A stretch of DNA of 64,000 nt from Methanocella_A sp963792125. GTDB taxonomy: Archaea; Halobacteriota; Methanocellia; Methanocellales; Methanocellaceae. Of this stretch, positions 37,692 through 47,052 are shown in pieces (the first letter of the stretch is position 1; each line of letters begins with the position of its first letter). A program made the translations under genes and the position numbers. The notes under the pieces were generated by a model. That model was not told the origin of the DNA and did no database searches. It saw only the letters and a list, made by a program, of their open reading frames with translations. The stretch is from positions 372,001 to 436,000 of the forward strand of contig CAWBVA010000013.1 of NCBI GenBank assembly GCA_963792125.1, written 5' to 3'.

Positions 37692-38150
37692 TTATTTGTT
37701 TATCTCTTCCATCACGAGATCAATGACTTCTGCCATGGCCGCCTCGACCTCGGGCGTCAGCTTGTCGTCGAACTGTGCGACGCGCTTCACTTCCACGCCG
37801 AAGATGACGATCTCGTCCGGCATCTTCTGGACGACGCGCCCGATGTTGATGGTATCGACGAGGTTGAGGTCGTGGAGCGACAGCCCGAACATGTCCGAGG
37901 GCGGCAGCTCCTTGTCGGTAAACCGGTAGACCGTGCCCGGCGGCTCATTGTTGGTCTGCACCGAGTCAATGATCACTACCTTGTCTGCGTCCTCGATCCA
38001 GCTGAGGATGGCCATCCCACCGACGCCGGCGTCGATCAGCTCGACGTTAGACGGTATGTCGCGCTTCTCCAGCGCTTCGACGATGCGGGGGCCGAACCCG
38101 TCATCGCCCATGAGGCGGTTGCCCACGCCTAAAACGACGATCTTTTTCAT
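37692..38150 (-). CDS. NiFe-hydrogenase maturation protease (HycI/HybD family)
   Basis: Such proteases clip the C-terminal peptide of NiFe-hydrogenase large subunits after nickel is loaded. The 152-residue protein has VVLGVGNRLMGDDGFGPRIV with the first acidic nickel ligand, VELIDAGVGGM, and LSLHDLNLVD with the His ligand. Length is normal. It lies just before pyrH on the same strand, not beside a hydrogenase. The only hydrogenase in the window, Ech, ends directly after its last Cys motif, so this protease may serve another enzyme. Confidence 0.9.
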   Translation of the reverse strand: MKKIVVLGVGNRLMGDDGFGPRIVEALEKRDIPSNVELIDAGVGGMAILSWIEDADKVVIIDSVQTNNEPPGTVYRFTDKELPPSDMFGLSLHDLNLVDTINIGRVVQKMPDEIVIFGVEVKRVAQFDDKLTPEVEAAMAEVIDLVMEEINK

Positions 38151-38154
38151 AGGG

Positions 38155-38827
38155 TCACTTGATCAGCGTGCCGATGTGCTCGCCGCTGACTGCTTTGAGA
38201 AGGTTGTCGGGATGTGCGCCACCGAGGACGATCATAGGTATCTTCGAGCGCTTCACGATCTGGGCGCCCAGCGGGTCGAAGATGTTGTTTGCGCCGGCAG
38301 TCATCTCGATCCTGGTCACCATGTGGACCAGATCCTCTGGCGTCATGTGGTCGATCTTCTTCGCGTTCCTGTCTATCTTCGGGTCTGCCGTGTAGACGCC
38401 GTCGACAGACGTCGTCCGCAGCAGCATGTCCGCGTGCACGTACTCCGCCAGTATGGCGGCGACCGCGTCCGTCGTCTGGCCGGGCACCACGCCGCCCATG
38501 ACGACCACCTTGCCGGTGTACATGGCGAGCCCCGCCTCCTCGTAGTCATAGGGCGGCTGCGGGTATGCGATGTCCCCCAGCGCGGAGATGAGCAGCCGGG
38601 CGTTCAGCCGTGGACACGCCGATGCCGATATAGTCGAGGATCGAGTTGTTGGCCCCGAGCTCCTTCGACACGTTGATGTAGTCCCTTGCCGGGCTGCCGC
38701 CGCCGATGACGATGAGGACCGTGTGGTCTTTCGCCAGCTTCTTGATCACGTCGGCGTACTCCCTGAAGCGGCGGGCATCCAGCCCCTGTGCGATGGCCGA
38801 GCCGCCGACCTTGACGACGATCTTCAT
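38155..38827 (-). CDS. pyrH: UMP kinase, one extra base
   Basis: UMP kinase makes UDP from UMP. The reconstructed protein is 223 residues, matching the short archaeal type. It has MKIVVKVGGSAIAQGL at the N-terminus, VLIVIGGGSPARDYI, then after the frame break MGGVVPGQTTDAVAA, TSVDGVYTADPK and GANNIFDPLGAQI. One extra A near 38612 (TCCACGG for TCCCGG or TCCGG) causes the break. The enzyme is essential for pyrimidine metabolism, so sequence error is likely. The start at 38827 lies about 100 bases after a TTTATATACTG TATA box. Confidence 0.9.
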
Positions 38828-38922
38828 AGTAATCCTGTCCCTCGAATGCGCTCCATGAGAACGACGTCCCGGTATGAGACTTCGTATACACTGAGGCGCG
38901 CTGATACAAAATAGCGATGACA

Positions 38923-38933
38923 GTATATAAATG
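38923..38933 (-). promoter_or_regulatory. TATA box of the pyrH-protease pair
   Basis: On the minus strand TTTATATACTG fits a TATA box, with a predicted leader of about 70 bases before pyrH. Confidence 0.5.
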
Positions 38934-39045
38934 TGAGGTTTTTTCATTTATTTGAGATATAAAGGGCTTAAAATCGCCAGATACCGGATAAGCTTTATAT
39001 CCTCGTAAAGCAATAAGCGGAAATTTAGTAAATGCTGGAGATATA

Positions 39046-39504
39046 ATGCCTGGCAAATATATACTGGCTATCATAACGATCGCGGTCCTGTTCCTTGCCG
39101 TTACACCGGCAGCAGCAGCGGCGCCTGCGGAGCCGGGCGTGCATATCACGAAGTTGATCGTCGAGCCCGACGGCCCCGACTTCAACATCAGCGTGAACTA
39201 CACTACAAGCTTCATGACCAGAATTTTCTCGCTGTTGTTCGGCGCGAAGGTTGTACAGCCTGCCATCGTCGACCAGGTCTCGGTACTGGGTGAGGTAAAG
39301 CTCGTCAGCATAGACACCTCGGCCCAGACGGCAAAGCTCGTCGCAAAGGACCAGGGACAGCTGTCCGGCGGAATGTACATTTACAACAAAAACGCAACGT
39401 TCCAGGTGCCTGTCGATAAGCTGGAGATAAAGGGCATGGCCGTGGACAGGCCGATCACGCAGAATAACACCGACAGTATCCCGACGTTCTTCTATCGTCC
39501 GTAA
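39046..39504 (+). CDS. Exported protein of unknown function
   Basis: This 152-residue protein has a clear signal peptide: basic MPGK, a hydrophobic core (YILAIITIAVLFLAVTPA) and an Ala-rich cleavage region. The mature part is predicted beta-rich, with one apolar stretch (SFMTRIFSLLFGAKVV) and several possible N-glycosylation sequons (NISV, NYTT, NATF), targets for AglB. AAGCTTTATATCC at about 38990-39002 is its TATA box. I do not recognise the family. Confidence 0.75.
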   Translation: MPGKYILAIITIAVLFLAVTPAAAAAPAEPGVHITKLIVEPDGPDFNISVNYTTSFMTRIFSLLFGAKVVQPAIVDQVSVLGEVKLVSIDTSAQTAKLVAKDQGQLSGGMYIYNKNATFQVPVDKLEIKGMAVDRPITQNNTDSIPTFFYRP

Positions 39505-39638
39505 CACATGGGACACAAAGGCGTCCCGGATAGACACTATCCGCCCTGCGATTTTTTATCGGTCCTGGCGCTGGCGGATGACCGGGGTCATGGTCAGGTA
39601 TAAGATGATGAAAACTCGTACCCGGGCCGATGTCGGGG

Positions 39639-39653
39639 CACGCGTGCGCGCGT
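39639..39653. repeat. CGCGCGCG-like intergenic motif
   Basis: CACGCGTGCGCGCGTG in the gap between the exported protein and the zinc-ribbon gene. Confidence 0.45.
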
Positions 39654-39732
39654 GAACTGCCGTTTACATTAAAGACTATGCTCTGTGCCGGGTACCGGCT
39701 GAGCGTATAAAAAGTTAAGTGAATAACTATAC

Positions 39733-40245
39733 TTAGTGACCTTTGTGCCCTTTGCGCTTCTTTTTCTCCGGCTTGAGCACGGAGTTGAGGTCCACCATGT
39801 AGTTGCCCTCTTCCCGGGACATGACAAGCTCCTTGCGGCTGAGCAGCAGTGGCAGGTTGATATCGTATGTACCGTTCTCGACTATCCTGATACTCTCGAT
39901 GCGCTCGCCCTTGAAGCTATCGTCTCCGGGGGCCGGCTTCGCCTTTGCTGCGGGCTTTTGCTCCGGCGCCTTTACGGGCGTGGCTTCGACACGGGTATAG
40001 TCTTTTGAGACCTCCTTCGGCTTCCGGCCGGGAATGCGTGAGATAGGCGAGTCTCTGGCCTCGATCTGCGGCTCCCGGAGCGCTGCCCGGGACACATACT
40101 CGGAGACCGTCTGGTGCCGCTCATCGGGCTGCGGCCTCGGGCGAATGTACTGGAACTTCTTGCCCCCGCATATGGGGCATCCCGTCTGGAGATCGATGGT
40201 GCCGCTCTCGATGAGATTATTACAGTCCAGGCATTTGTGCGGCAT
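39733..40245 (-). CDS. Zinc-ribbon protein (OapC/ArvC-like)
   Basis: From MPHKCLDCNNLIESG at 40245 the protein is 170 residues. The N-terminal zinc ribbon has CLDCNN and CPICGGKKF. A long, Pro/Lys/Arg-rich linker follows, and the C-terminal part is DINLPLLLSRKELVMSREEG with a basic tail (KPEKKKRKGHKGH). Gene order with DUF2073 and an Era-like GTPase matches the euryarchaeal OapABC/ArvABC trio, reported in haloarchaea to act in extracellular vesicle formation. An upstream start (MPGTGPD) would overlap the neighbour. Confidence 0.75.
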   Translation of the reverse strand: MPHKCLDCNNLIESGTIDLQTGCPICGGKKFQYIRPRPQPDERHQTVSEYVSRAALREPQIEARDSPISRIPGRKPKEVSKDYTRVEATPVKAPEQKPAAKAKPAPGDDSFKGERIESIRIVENGTYDINLPLLLSRKELVMSREEGNYMVDLNSVLKPEKKKRKGHKGH

Positions 40246-40256
40246 CGTTTCAACCT

Positions 40257-40604
40257 TCAGGTAATCGTCGCTGTAATCAGGTCCTGTTCCCGGCACAGGG
40301 TTTTCATCCGATCGGCGGGGCCGATGACGGTCATGCGCCGCTTGTTGCCGCCGAGCAGCTTTGCCAGCAGAGGGCGCTTTTGCTCATGCGGATAGCTCTG
40401 GATCTCAATGCCGGAGAAATCGTCGTCCACCCGGGTCATCGTGGTCTCGATCAGCCGGGCCTCCTCGAAGGGGTCCAGGCCGTACTCGAGGATGACAACC
40501 TTGCCGTGCATGACATCTTCCAGGATCATCGTCACTTTTTCCATGGTAGAGAGCGATTTAAGCTTGCGCTCGGAGATCATGTTAATCTGTACTTCATCGG
40601 CCAC
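40257..40604 (-). CDS. DUF2073 protein (OapB/ArvB-like)
   Basis: This 115-residue protein begins MADEVQINMISERKLKSLST, contains MILEDVMHGKVVILEYGLDP and the basic LLGGNKRRMTVIGPADRM, and is predicted alpha/beta. It matches the archaeal DUF2073 family by position and pattern. It lies 4 bases after the GTPase gene and 11 before the zinc-ribbon gene, so all three are one operon. Confidence 0.8.
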   Translation of the reverse strand: MADEVQINMISERKLKSLSTMEKVTMILEDVMHGKVVILEYGLDPFEEARLIETTMTRVDDDFSGIEIQSYPHEQKRPLLAKLLGGNKRRMTVIGPADRMKTLCREQDLITATIT

Positions 40605-40608
40605 AGGA

Positions 40609-41268
40609 TCACCCGAACCTGTGTGCGATGGTCTCGTAGAGCAGTTCCATGTTGGTGCCGTTCAGCGCGGAGATGGGCACGACCGTGTGCTGGGGGAACG
40701 CGCCCTTGATGCGGTCCACCGATGCGCCTTCCAGGTCCATCTTGTTGGCCACGATCAGGATGGGCAGGTGCCTCGCTTCCATATTGCCCACGACAGTGAC
40801 GTTGACCTGTGTGTAAGGGTCTTCAATCGCGTCCATTACCAGCAGGACGCCGTCGAGGTTGTCCATCCACTTGATAGCCTCGATCACGCCTTCAGTAGCT
40901 TCCTTGGCCCGGCGCCGTGCCTCGTCCTCCGGGATGCCCATCTGCATGAAGTCGTGGAAATCGATGCGTGTCGCCAGTCCCGGCGTGTCTACGATGTCGA
41001 GTGTAATTGATGCACCGTTCCCTCGTATGACGACGCCTTCCCGCTTCTTGACGCGACGCGTTTCGTGCGGGATGTGCGAGGCTACGCCCAGCGTCTCCCC
41101 GGTGAAGTCTGTCACGATGCGGTTGGCCAGTGTGGTCTTGCCTGCGTTCGGCGGCCCATAGATGCCGATCCTGGCTTTCTTTTGCCGGATGAATAGTGCC
41201 TTGATATGTGATAAGCTACCCTTGAGCCTCTTGATAAATGTCATCCATCTCCCCTGCCAGTGTTCCAT
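40609..41268 (-). CDS. Era-like small GTPase (OapA/ArvA-like)
   Basis: This protein of 219 residues (211 from an alternative ATG at 41244, MTFIKRLKG) has ARIGIYGPPNAGKTTLANRI (P-loop), SITLDIVDTPGLA (G3) and LIVANKMDLEG (G4), ending with VVPISALNGTNMELL (G5). The basic N-terminal helix before the G domain (TFIKRLKGSLSHIKALFIRQ) might touch membranes. The haloarchaeal homologue is reported to drive vesicle budding. Here it heads the three-gene operon, divergent from the CBS-domain array. Confidence 0.88.
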   Translation of the reverse strand: MEHWQGRWMTFIKRLKGSLSHIKALFIRQKKARIGIYGPPNAGKTTLANRIVTDFTGETLGVASHIPHETRRVKKREGVVIRGNGASITLDIVDTPGLATRIDFHDFMQMGIPEDEARRRAKEATEGVIEAIKWMDNLDGVLLVMDAIEDPYTQVNVTVVGNMEARHLPILIVANKMDLEGASVDRIKGAFPQHTVVPISALNGTNMELLYETIAHRFG

Positions 41269-41523
41269 TATGCCTTTTTAACTATATTAAGCATATGCTG
41301 CTGTGAACTACGCAGGCTGGCACAGCGGAGGCCGGGCATGGTCCCTGCACCATAAGCAGACCTATTCACGTTCCCTGTACAATCGTTGCCCGAGGGGGCA
41401 CTGCTCCACAAAAAAATTGGTGAGCCTTGATATAGTGAGCCCGACATCGATTATTATAAGATAATATTTTAATGTTGCATATCATATTAAAGTATGAAAA
41501 TAAAGAAAACAGGTGCAGTCCAT

Positions 41524-42105
41524 ATGGAGACAGATATGTCAGTAAGCGACGTCATGTCGCGCAGGCTCATCACCGCGGACGTGTCAGAGACTGCGGACAG
41601 GCTGGCCGGCAGGATGGCCACAGGCAAGGTCGGGTGTATAATCATCACAAACGATACCCATCCGGTAGGCATCGTGACGGAGCGGGACATAGTTGTCAAG
41701 GTCGTCTCCAGGAACATCCAGCCGTCGACCGCGAAAGCGGAGGAACTGATGTCCCGGCCGCTGATCACCATCGGCCCGGAGAAAAGCGTGGAGCTTGCAT
41801 CCAGGGAAATGATAAGGCACCGGATACGGCGGCTGCCTGTCGTGCAGGGCAAGAAGCTCGTCGGCCTGGTGACCGATTCTGATCTGCTGGTCATCTCATC
41901 GGAGCTGAGTGAAATCCTGCGGGACCTCATCAGGCAGAACAATCCGCAGGGCGACTTCGCCGATCGGGATGTCTCGGGCAGCCGCCCGGAGGAATTCAGG
42001 CAGGGCATCTGCGAAGTCTGCAACAACTTCCAGGAGTCGCTCGTCAACGTCGACGGCACGTACGTGTGCAACCGCTGCCGTGACGAGTTGCCTTTCTACC
42101 AGTAG
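41524..42105 (+). CDS. CBS-pair protein with C-terminal zinc ribbon
   Basis: The start at 41524 (METDMSVSDVMSRR) has AGGTG ten bases before it; 41494 is a longer alternative. Two CBS motifs occupy residues about 5-120: VSDVMSRRLITADV...GIVTERDIVVKVV and AEELMSRPLITIGP...GLVTDSDLLVISS. A C-terminal zinc ribbon follows with CEVCNN and CNRCRDELPF. CBS pairs bind adenine nucleotides or SAM as sensors; the ribbon could contact nucleic acid or protein. It is the first of five consecutive CBS genes. Confidence 0.88.
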   Translation: METDMSVSDVMSRRLITADVSETADRLAGRMATGKVGCIIITNDTHPVGIVTERDIVVKVVSRNIQPSTAKAEELMSRPLITIGPEKSVELASREMIRHRIRRLPVVQGKKLVGLVTDSDLLVISSELSEILRDLIRQNNPQGDFADRDVSGSRPEEFRQGICEVCNNFQESLVNVDGTYVCNRCRDELPFYQ

Positions 42106-42120
42106 CGTGGTCGTGATATC

Positions 42121-42904
42121 GTGAAAGTCGAAGATGTTATGTCCATTAATCCTCTCACTGTAGACGTCGACGAGTTCGTCACTCATGCGCGCGAGATCAT
42201 GCGAGACAACAACATCCAGAGCCTGCCGGCCGTCAAAGGAGGCAAGTACCAGGGCATGGTGACGATGCAGGACATCATCAACGTGACCTCGACCAAGTCG
42301 GACGTCACCCTGAACGGCTACGTACGCTGGGAAGCGTCGACTGTGACCGGGTCCACGAGCCTGGCTAAAGCCGCCAGGGAAATCCTGAGCACAGACGAAG
42401 GCCGGATGCCCGTGCTGGACGGGGACGGCCATGTCACCGGCATACTGAGCATGGTCGACATTTTCAAGGGCATCGAGGAGCTGGACCTGCCTGACGTGCC
42501 GGTCAGGGACATCATGACGCGCAAGGTAATCGTCTGTGAGCCGCACGATGACATTTCCCGGGTATGGAGGAACATGACAGAGTTCGGCATCTCCGGATTC
42601 CCGGTAGTAAAGCCTGACCAGGAGGTCATCGGCATGATCACCAGGGAAGACATAACCCGGAGGGGCTACGTAAGGTTCGAGCGGGAAAACGAGTTCAGTC
42701 AAAAAGCCGTCCAGTACCGTGCAGATGATTATGTCCACGCCGGCTATCACGGTCGCAGAGACGGACGGCTCCAGGAAAGCCGCCCGCATCTTCATGGAGC
42801 GCCAGATCGGACGGCTGCCGGTCCTGAAGGATGGAAAGCTGTCGGGCATCGTCGACCGATACGACATTCTTTCGCTATGCAGGAGGCTGGTCTCCGTTGA
42901 GTAA
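42121..42904 (+). CDS. Four-CBS protein, one extra base
   Basis: The reconstructed 260-residue protein has four CBS motifs: VEDVMSINPLTVDVDE, a degenerate second (VRWEASTVTGSTSLAKAA), VRDIMTRKVIVCEPHD, and VQMIMSTPAITVAETD. The frame breaks at a run of five A at 42701-42705; four A would restore FSQKPSSTVQMIMS. It starts with GTG 15 bases after the first CBS gene and overlaps the next gene. Confidence 0.85.
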
Positions 42905-43880
42905 GCACGGCAATGACCCGGTAGGCGAGTTCGGGGAAAACCGCAAGAGCCGGGCCTATAACTCGGGACGCTTCGAGAGCGACCTGCAGCGCGGCCAGGT
43001 CACCCGGGACCTGAACTTCAAGCAGCGCCCGGCGAAGCACGAGAGCGGCATCATGGCCGCCTGTCACAGGGAGGTAGTCACCGTGCCGCCCACGACCACG
43101 ATCATGGGCGCGGCCCGCACCATGGTAGGCTACGGCTACCGTCGGCTCCCCGTTGCCGATCCAGGCACGAAGCGCATCGAGGGGATATGCACGGTGCTGG
43201 ACATCATCAATTTCCTGGGCGGGGGCGACAAGAGCAAGATCATCAGCCGCAAGTACGACGGCAACATGATCCTTGCCATCAACGCCCCGATCACCGAGAT
43301 CATGGAGGAGTCGGTGATCACCGTCCCGGACGACGCTTCGCTGGAACAGGCCGTTTCAATCATGATCGAGAAGTCGGTAGGCGGCCTGCCGGTTGTGGAC
43401 GAGGACGGGCGCATCGAGGGGATCATCACGGAGAGAGATATCATGTACCTGATGAGCGAGACGGTCACGGGAATGAAGGTCAGCGACAGCATGAGCAACC
43501 GCGTCACTACCGCGCCGCCCGGCACCACCATCGAGGCAGCCGCGAAGACAATGATCGCCAGCGGCTTCCGGAGACTGCCAGTGGTCACCGAGGCGTTCGT
43601 CTGCGGCATCATCACCGCGACGGACATCATGCGGTACCTCGGCAGCGGCGACGCTTTTAAAAAGCTGGTCACCGGCAATATCCGTGAGGCGGTAAGCGCG
43701 CCGATCAGCACGATCATGAAGACAGACATCATCACGGTAAAGCCAGACCATGACCTGAGCGACGTCGCTCTGCTCATGTCGAGGAACCGTATCGGCTGCC
43801 TGCCGGTCATCGGAGACAGCGGGCTGGCCGGCATAGTCACGGAGCGGGATATTCTCCTGTCGCTCAGGAGGGCAAAATGA
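42897..43880 (+). CDS. Four-CBS protein
   Basis: The start is TTG at 42897 overlapping the previous stop; the protein is 327 residues. A basic, low-complexity N-terminus (LSKHGNDPVGEFGENRKSRA) precedes four CBS motifs: VVTVPPTTTIMGAARTM, ITEIMEESVITVPDDAS, VSDSMSNRVTTAPPGTT and ISTIMKTDIITVKPDHD. Each ends in an RDI/TDI-type helix. There is no catalytic domain. It overlaps the next gene by 4 bases (ATGA). Confidence 0.88.
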   Translation: MSKHGNDPVGEFGENRKSRAYNSGRFESDLQRGQVTRDLNFKQRPAKHESGIMAACHREVVTVPPTTTIMGAARTMVGYGYRRLPVADPGTKRIEGICTVLDIINFLGGGDKSKIISRKYDGNMILAINAPITEIMEESVITVPDDASLEQAVSIMIEKSVGGLPVVDEDGRIEGIITERDIMYLMSETVTGMKVSDSMSNRVTTAPPGTTIEAAAKTMIASGFRRLPVVTEAFVCGIITATDIMRYLGSGDAFKKLVTGNIREAVSAPISTIMKTDIITVKPDHDLSDVALLMSRNRIGCLPVIGDSGLAGIVTERDILLSLRRAK

Positions 43881-44767
43881 CCCCCGTGTCTTCTACGGTC
43901 GCCCAGCAGGGCAGGATGACCACGCTTGGTGATATCATGTCGACGCCGGTATATGCCATTTCGGCGCACGACAACCTGGCCAGGGCGCGGCACCTGATGC
44001 TGCGCAACGGCATCTCGCGGCTCGTCGTGATGGACGGCGACGACATCAAGGGCATCGTCGCCCGGAAAGACCTGGGCATGCGGCTTAACCAGGCCGGGCC
44101 GCAGTGGCGCCGGCGCCCGCTTGACCAGATACCCATACACCTGATCATGACTCCGGACCCGGTCACTGTCGGGCCGGACGAGACAGTGCAGAACGCGGCG
44201 CAGACGATGCTCGACCGGGACATCTCCGGCCTGCTGGTGTACAACGATAAGGACGGCGTGCTGGGCATCGTGACCAAGCACGACCTGGTCAAGTACTTCA
44301 CGCTGGTCGGCTGCTCTCTGCGAGTGGGCGACATGATGTCAGGGCCTCCGCCGACGGTGAGCCGACTGAACACGATCAACAGCGTGATTGAGATCATGTC
44401 GGAGCATGGCGTCGACCGGGTGGTCGTCCGGGACGCGGACAACGAAAAAGTCTGCGCCGGCATCGTGACGCTGGACGACTTAGGCTTCGTCGAGATCAAC
44501 CCGCGAGGCCTCGAGGACGTGAAGGAGAGCCGGCGGGAGGTGCCGGCGGGAAAGAAACGGCTGCGGAAGATCGTGGAGCTGCCTGCCGTCGCCGAGGACC
44601 TGATGGCGACGCCGCTCATCTCGGTGCAGCGGAAGACCATGGCGGAGGAAGCGGCAAAGATCATGGTCGACAACAACTTTGACATGCTGCCCGTCATCGA
44701 CGAAACGCTGGTCGGGCAGTTCAACTTCGAGAATATACTGCAATGGCTGACGGAGGCCCCGGAATGA
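43877..44767 (+). CDS. Four-CBS protein
   Basis: This 296-residue protein has four CBS motifs: LGDIMSTPVYAISAHD, IHLIMTPDPVTVGPDE, VGDMMSGPPPTVSRLN and AEDLMATPLISVQRKT. A basic insert (RREVPAGKKRLRK) separates motifs 3 and 4. It overlaps both neighbours by ATGA. No other domain is visible. Confidence 0.88.
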   Translation: MTPVSSTVAQQGRMTTLGDIMSTPVYAISAHDNLARARHLMLRNGISRLVVMDGDDIKGIVARKDLGMRLNQAGPQWRRRPLDQIPIHLIMTPDPVTVGPDETVQNAAQTMLDRDISGLLVYNDKDGVLGIVTKHDLVKYFTLVGCSLRVGDMMSGPPPTVSRLNTINSVIEIMSEHGVDRVVVRDADNEKVCAGIVTLDDLGFVEINPRGLEDVKESRREVPAGKKRLRKIVELPAVAEDLMATPLISVQRKTMAEEAAKIMVDNNFDMLPVIDETLVGQFNFENILQWLTEAPE

Positions 44768-45525
44768 AAGTGAAGGACGTCATGTCGAAGCCTGTGACGA
44801 TCGACAAGTCGGACCGCGTCTCGGAAGCGCTGGACCTGATGGACAAGCAGCACGTGCGCCGGCTGATCGTCAGGCACAATGGTATCGTAATGGGCATTAT
44901 TTCGCTGCGCAGCATCTGCGGGTCGCTGGGCTCGCGCCGGAAGCACAATCACCCGCCCTCGTTGTTCCACGTGGCCGACGCGGTCAGCAACAGCTTCGCG
45001 GTCCTGGGCCCGGAGGACGACGCGCAGCAGGCCATCGAGGCGCTCAAGCAGGTCGACTCGGTGGTCGTAGAGGACGGCGCTATCCTCGGGGCTGTCTGCA
45101 CCTCGGACGTCATCCGGCACGTCACTCCCGACGGCACCGTGGACACGATCATGCGCATGCCGGAGATCGCGCCCCCCGACGCCCGGGTCTCATTCATCAG
45201 GAAGCTGATGATAGACAAGGGGATCAGCCGCGTGCCGATCATGGACGGTGCCACGCTCGTGGGCATCGTCTCGGAGACGGACATCGCCGCGGCCTTCCGG
45301 GGAGTCAAACGCCGCTCCTCGCAGAACCACCAGGACAACAACGTAGAGCGGATGCTTGCCCTTGATGTCATGCGGGCCGACGTGGTCACCGTCACGAAGG
45401 GCACCAGCATCAGGGACGCCGCAAAGCTGATGATCGAACGCGGTATCGGCGCCCTGCCCGTGCTCAACGACCAGCGCCATCTGGTCGGCATTGTCACACG
45501 CCGGGACATCGTCCGCGCCATTTGA
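44764..45525 (+). CDS. Four-CBS protein
   Basis: This 253-residue protein has four CBS motifs: VKDVMSKPVTIDKSDR, a degenerate second (VADAVSNSFAVLGPED), VDTIMRMPEIAPPDAR and ALDVMRADVVTVTKGT. It is the last of five CBS genes, and its stop codon TGA is the first part of a palindromic repeat. Confidence 0.88.
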   Translation: MKVKDVMSKPVTIDKSDRVSEALDLMDKQHVRRLIVRHNGIVMGIISLRSICGSLGSRRKHNHPPSLFHVADAVSNSFAVLGPEDDAQQAIEALKQVDSVVVEDGAILGAVCTSDVIRHVTPDGTVDTIMRMPEIAPPDARVSFIRKLMIDKGISRVPIMDGATLVGIVSETDIAAAFRGVKRRSSQNHQDNNVERMLALDVMRADVVTVTKGTSIRDAAKLMIERGIGALPVLNDQRHLVGIVTRRDIVRAI

Positions 45526-45721
45526 GGCCACGGAGGTTTCGAGAGGGCACGAGAGTTTTCAGCCACGAGAGGCGACACAAAGGCACAGAGGTATGCACAG
45601 AGGACGTTTTAGATAGATGCTTCCGATCAGCCTTTTCTTAAATAAACCTCTGTGCCGTCCTCTGTGGCCTCTGTGACCTCTGTGGTGAACGTCTCTGTGA
45701 CCTCCAGATGCCTCTGAGACC
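45523..45721. repeat. Long palindromic element, copy 2 (CACAGAGG type, diverged)
   Basis: It begins TGAGGCCACGGAGG, where TGA is the stop of the last CBS gene. Arms carry GGCACAGAGGTATGCACAGA and its partner words CCTCTGTGCC, CCTCTGTGGCCTCTGTG. The loop keeps GATCAGCCTTTTC, as in copy 1. Mismatches are more frequent than in copies 1 and 3. Confidence 0.75.
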
Positions 45722-45772
45722 TCAAGCGAAGAGAATAAAAGTTTAAATACAGTCAGCGCACTTTTTCTCTCG

Positions 45773-46916
45773 ATGCAGGAGATCGGCAATGCCCCCAGTC
45801 CGCTGCCAGGGGCGGAATCGGTGAACATCGATCCGCTGGCAAACGCAGTACAGAATTTCATCGCGGCACACACGGGCCTCGGCGTTTTTTATGCGGACAT
45901 GATAACGGCAGTGCTGGTCCTGATCGTGTTCCTGGCCCTGTCGGAGGCGGCCCGGTACTTCGTCATTTACGTGGCGCCAAGGCTGGTCACTAATACGAAG
46001 TCCTCGCTGGACGACGAGGTTCTGAAAGCCATACGCGGCCCCATACGATTGCTCATCATCATTATCGGCCTGTATCTCGCGCTGAAGACGCTGGACAACC
46101 TGTCTCTGGGCATTATCGGGTCGCTCGACATGCTGGCCACGATCATACTGATCCTTGTCGCGGCATACTTCGTGAGCAACCTGGTCAAAGCCGGGCTGCA
46201 CTGGTATTCGCGGGACGTGGCCCCGCACACCGGCTCAGACCTCGACGACCACCTGATCCCGTTCCTGGAGAAGCTGCTCACAGCTATCATCTACATCATG
46301 GGGCTGCTGATGATACTCGGACGCTTCGGCATCCAGATCACGGCGCTGGTGGCGAGCCTGGGCGTAGCGGGCATCGCTGTCGCCCTCGCGGCACAGGAGA
46401 CGCTCTCGAACGTGTTCGGCGCCTTCGCTATCCTCACCGACCGGCCATATAAGGTGGGCGACCGGCTGCTCATCCAGGGCATCGGCCAGGGCGACGTCAC
46501 GGATATCGGGCTGCGCAGCACCCGCATCATGACTCGCAATAACGAGGTGCTGGTGATACCGAACCAGCAGATGGCCGGGTCTGAAGATCATTAACCTGTC
46601 CATGCCTGACGCGCAGATGCGGCTGCAGATCAAGGCGGGCATCAGCTACAAGTCCGACGTCGATAAGGCCTGTGCCATCATGGAAGAGATCGCCAGGAAC
46701 TGCCCGTCTGTGGCAAAGGAGCCGGCGCCTGCCGCCTACGTGAACGAGCTCGGAGACTTCGCCATCGGCATCACCATGCTGGTCTGGATTACCGAGTACA
46801 GACAGGACTACAACGTGCCGGATCACATTTACCGTCAGATACTCGTGCGGTTCAAAGAGGAGAACATCGACATCACCTACCCGGTGATGACGGTTATCCC
46901 GAAGGTCGCCACGTAA
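45773..46916 (+). CDS. Small-conductance mechanosensitive channel (MscS family), one extra base
   Basis: MscS channels open under membrane tension and release solutes. The reconstructed protein is 380 residues. An exported N-terminal stretch and about four membrane helices come first, then the pore helix and MscS core (VASLGVAGIAVALAAQETLS, FAILTDRPYKVGDRL, a beta domain with TDIGLRSTRIMTRNNEVLVI), and the C-terminal domain. The frame breaks at 46580-46583, where one extra T separates PNQQMAGS from KIINLSMPDAQ. It is next to a palindrome, with no partner gene. Confidence 0.9.
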
Positions 46917-46954
46917 ATCTATTCCTTTTCCGGAAGAGCTTCGCATGACTGACG

Positions 46955-46976
46955 TGCGGCCGCACGCGCGCGAGGG
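46955..46976. repeat. CGCGCGCG-cored intergenic motif
   Basis: GTGCGGCCGCACGCGCGCGA contains a perfect GTGCGGCCGCAC palindrome next to the CG core. Confidence 0.5.
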
Positions 46977-47052
46977 CACGCGGCTGACCTGAAAGGGTAT
47001 CTTTTAATGGGGAGAACTTGCGACCCTTACCGGCAAAGGCTTCAATGTCGTT

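Noticed and set aside
39505..41523. A replication origin near the OapABC-like genes
   Set aside because: In haloarchaea these genes lie next to orc1 and an origin, but no orc1/cdc6 gene or origin-recognition-box repeats are visible here.
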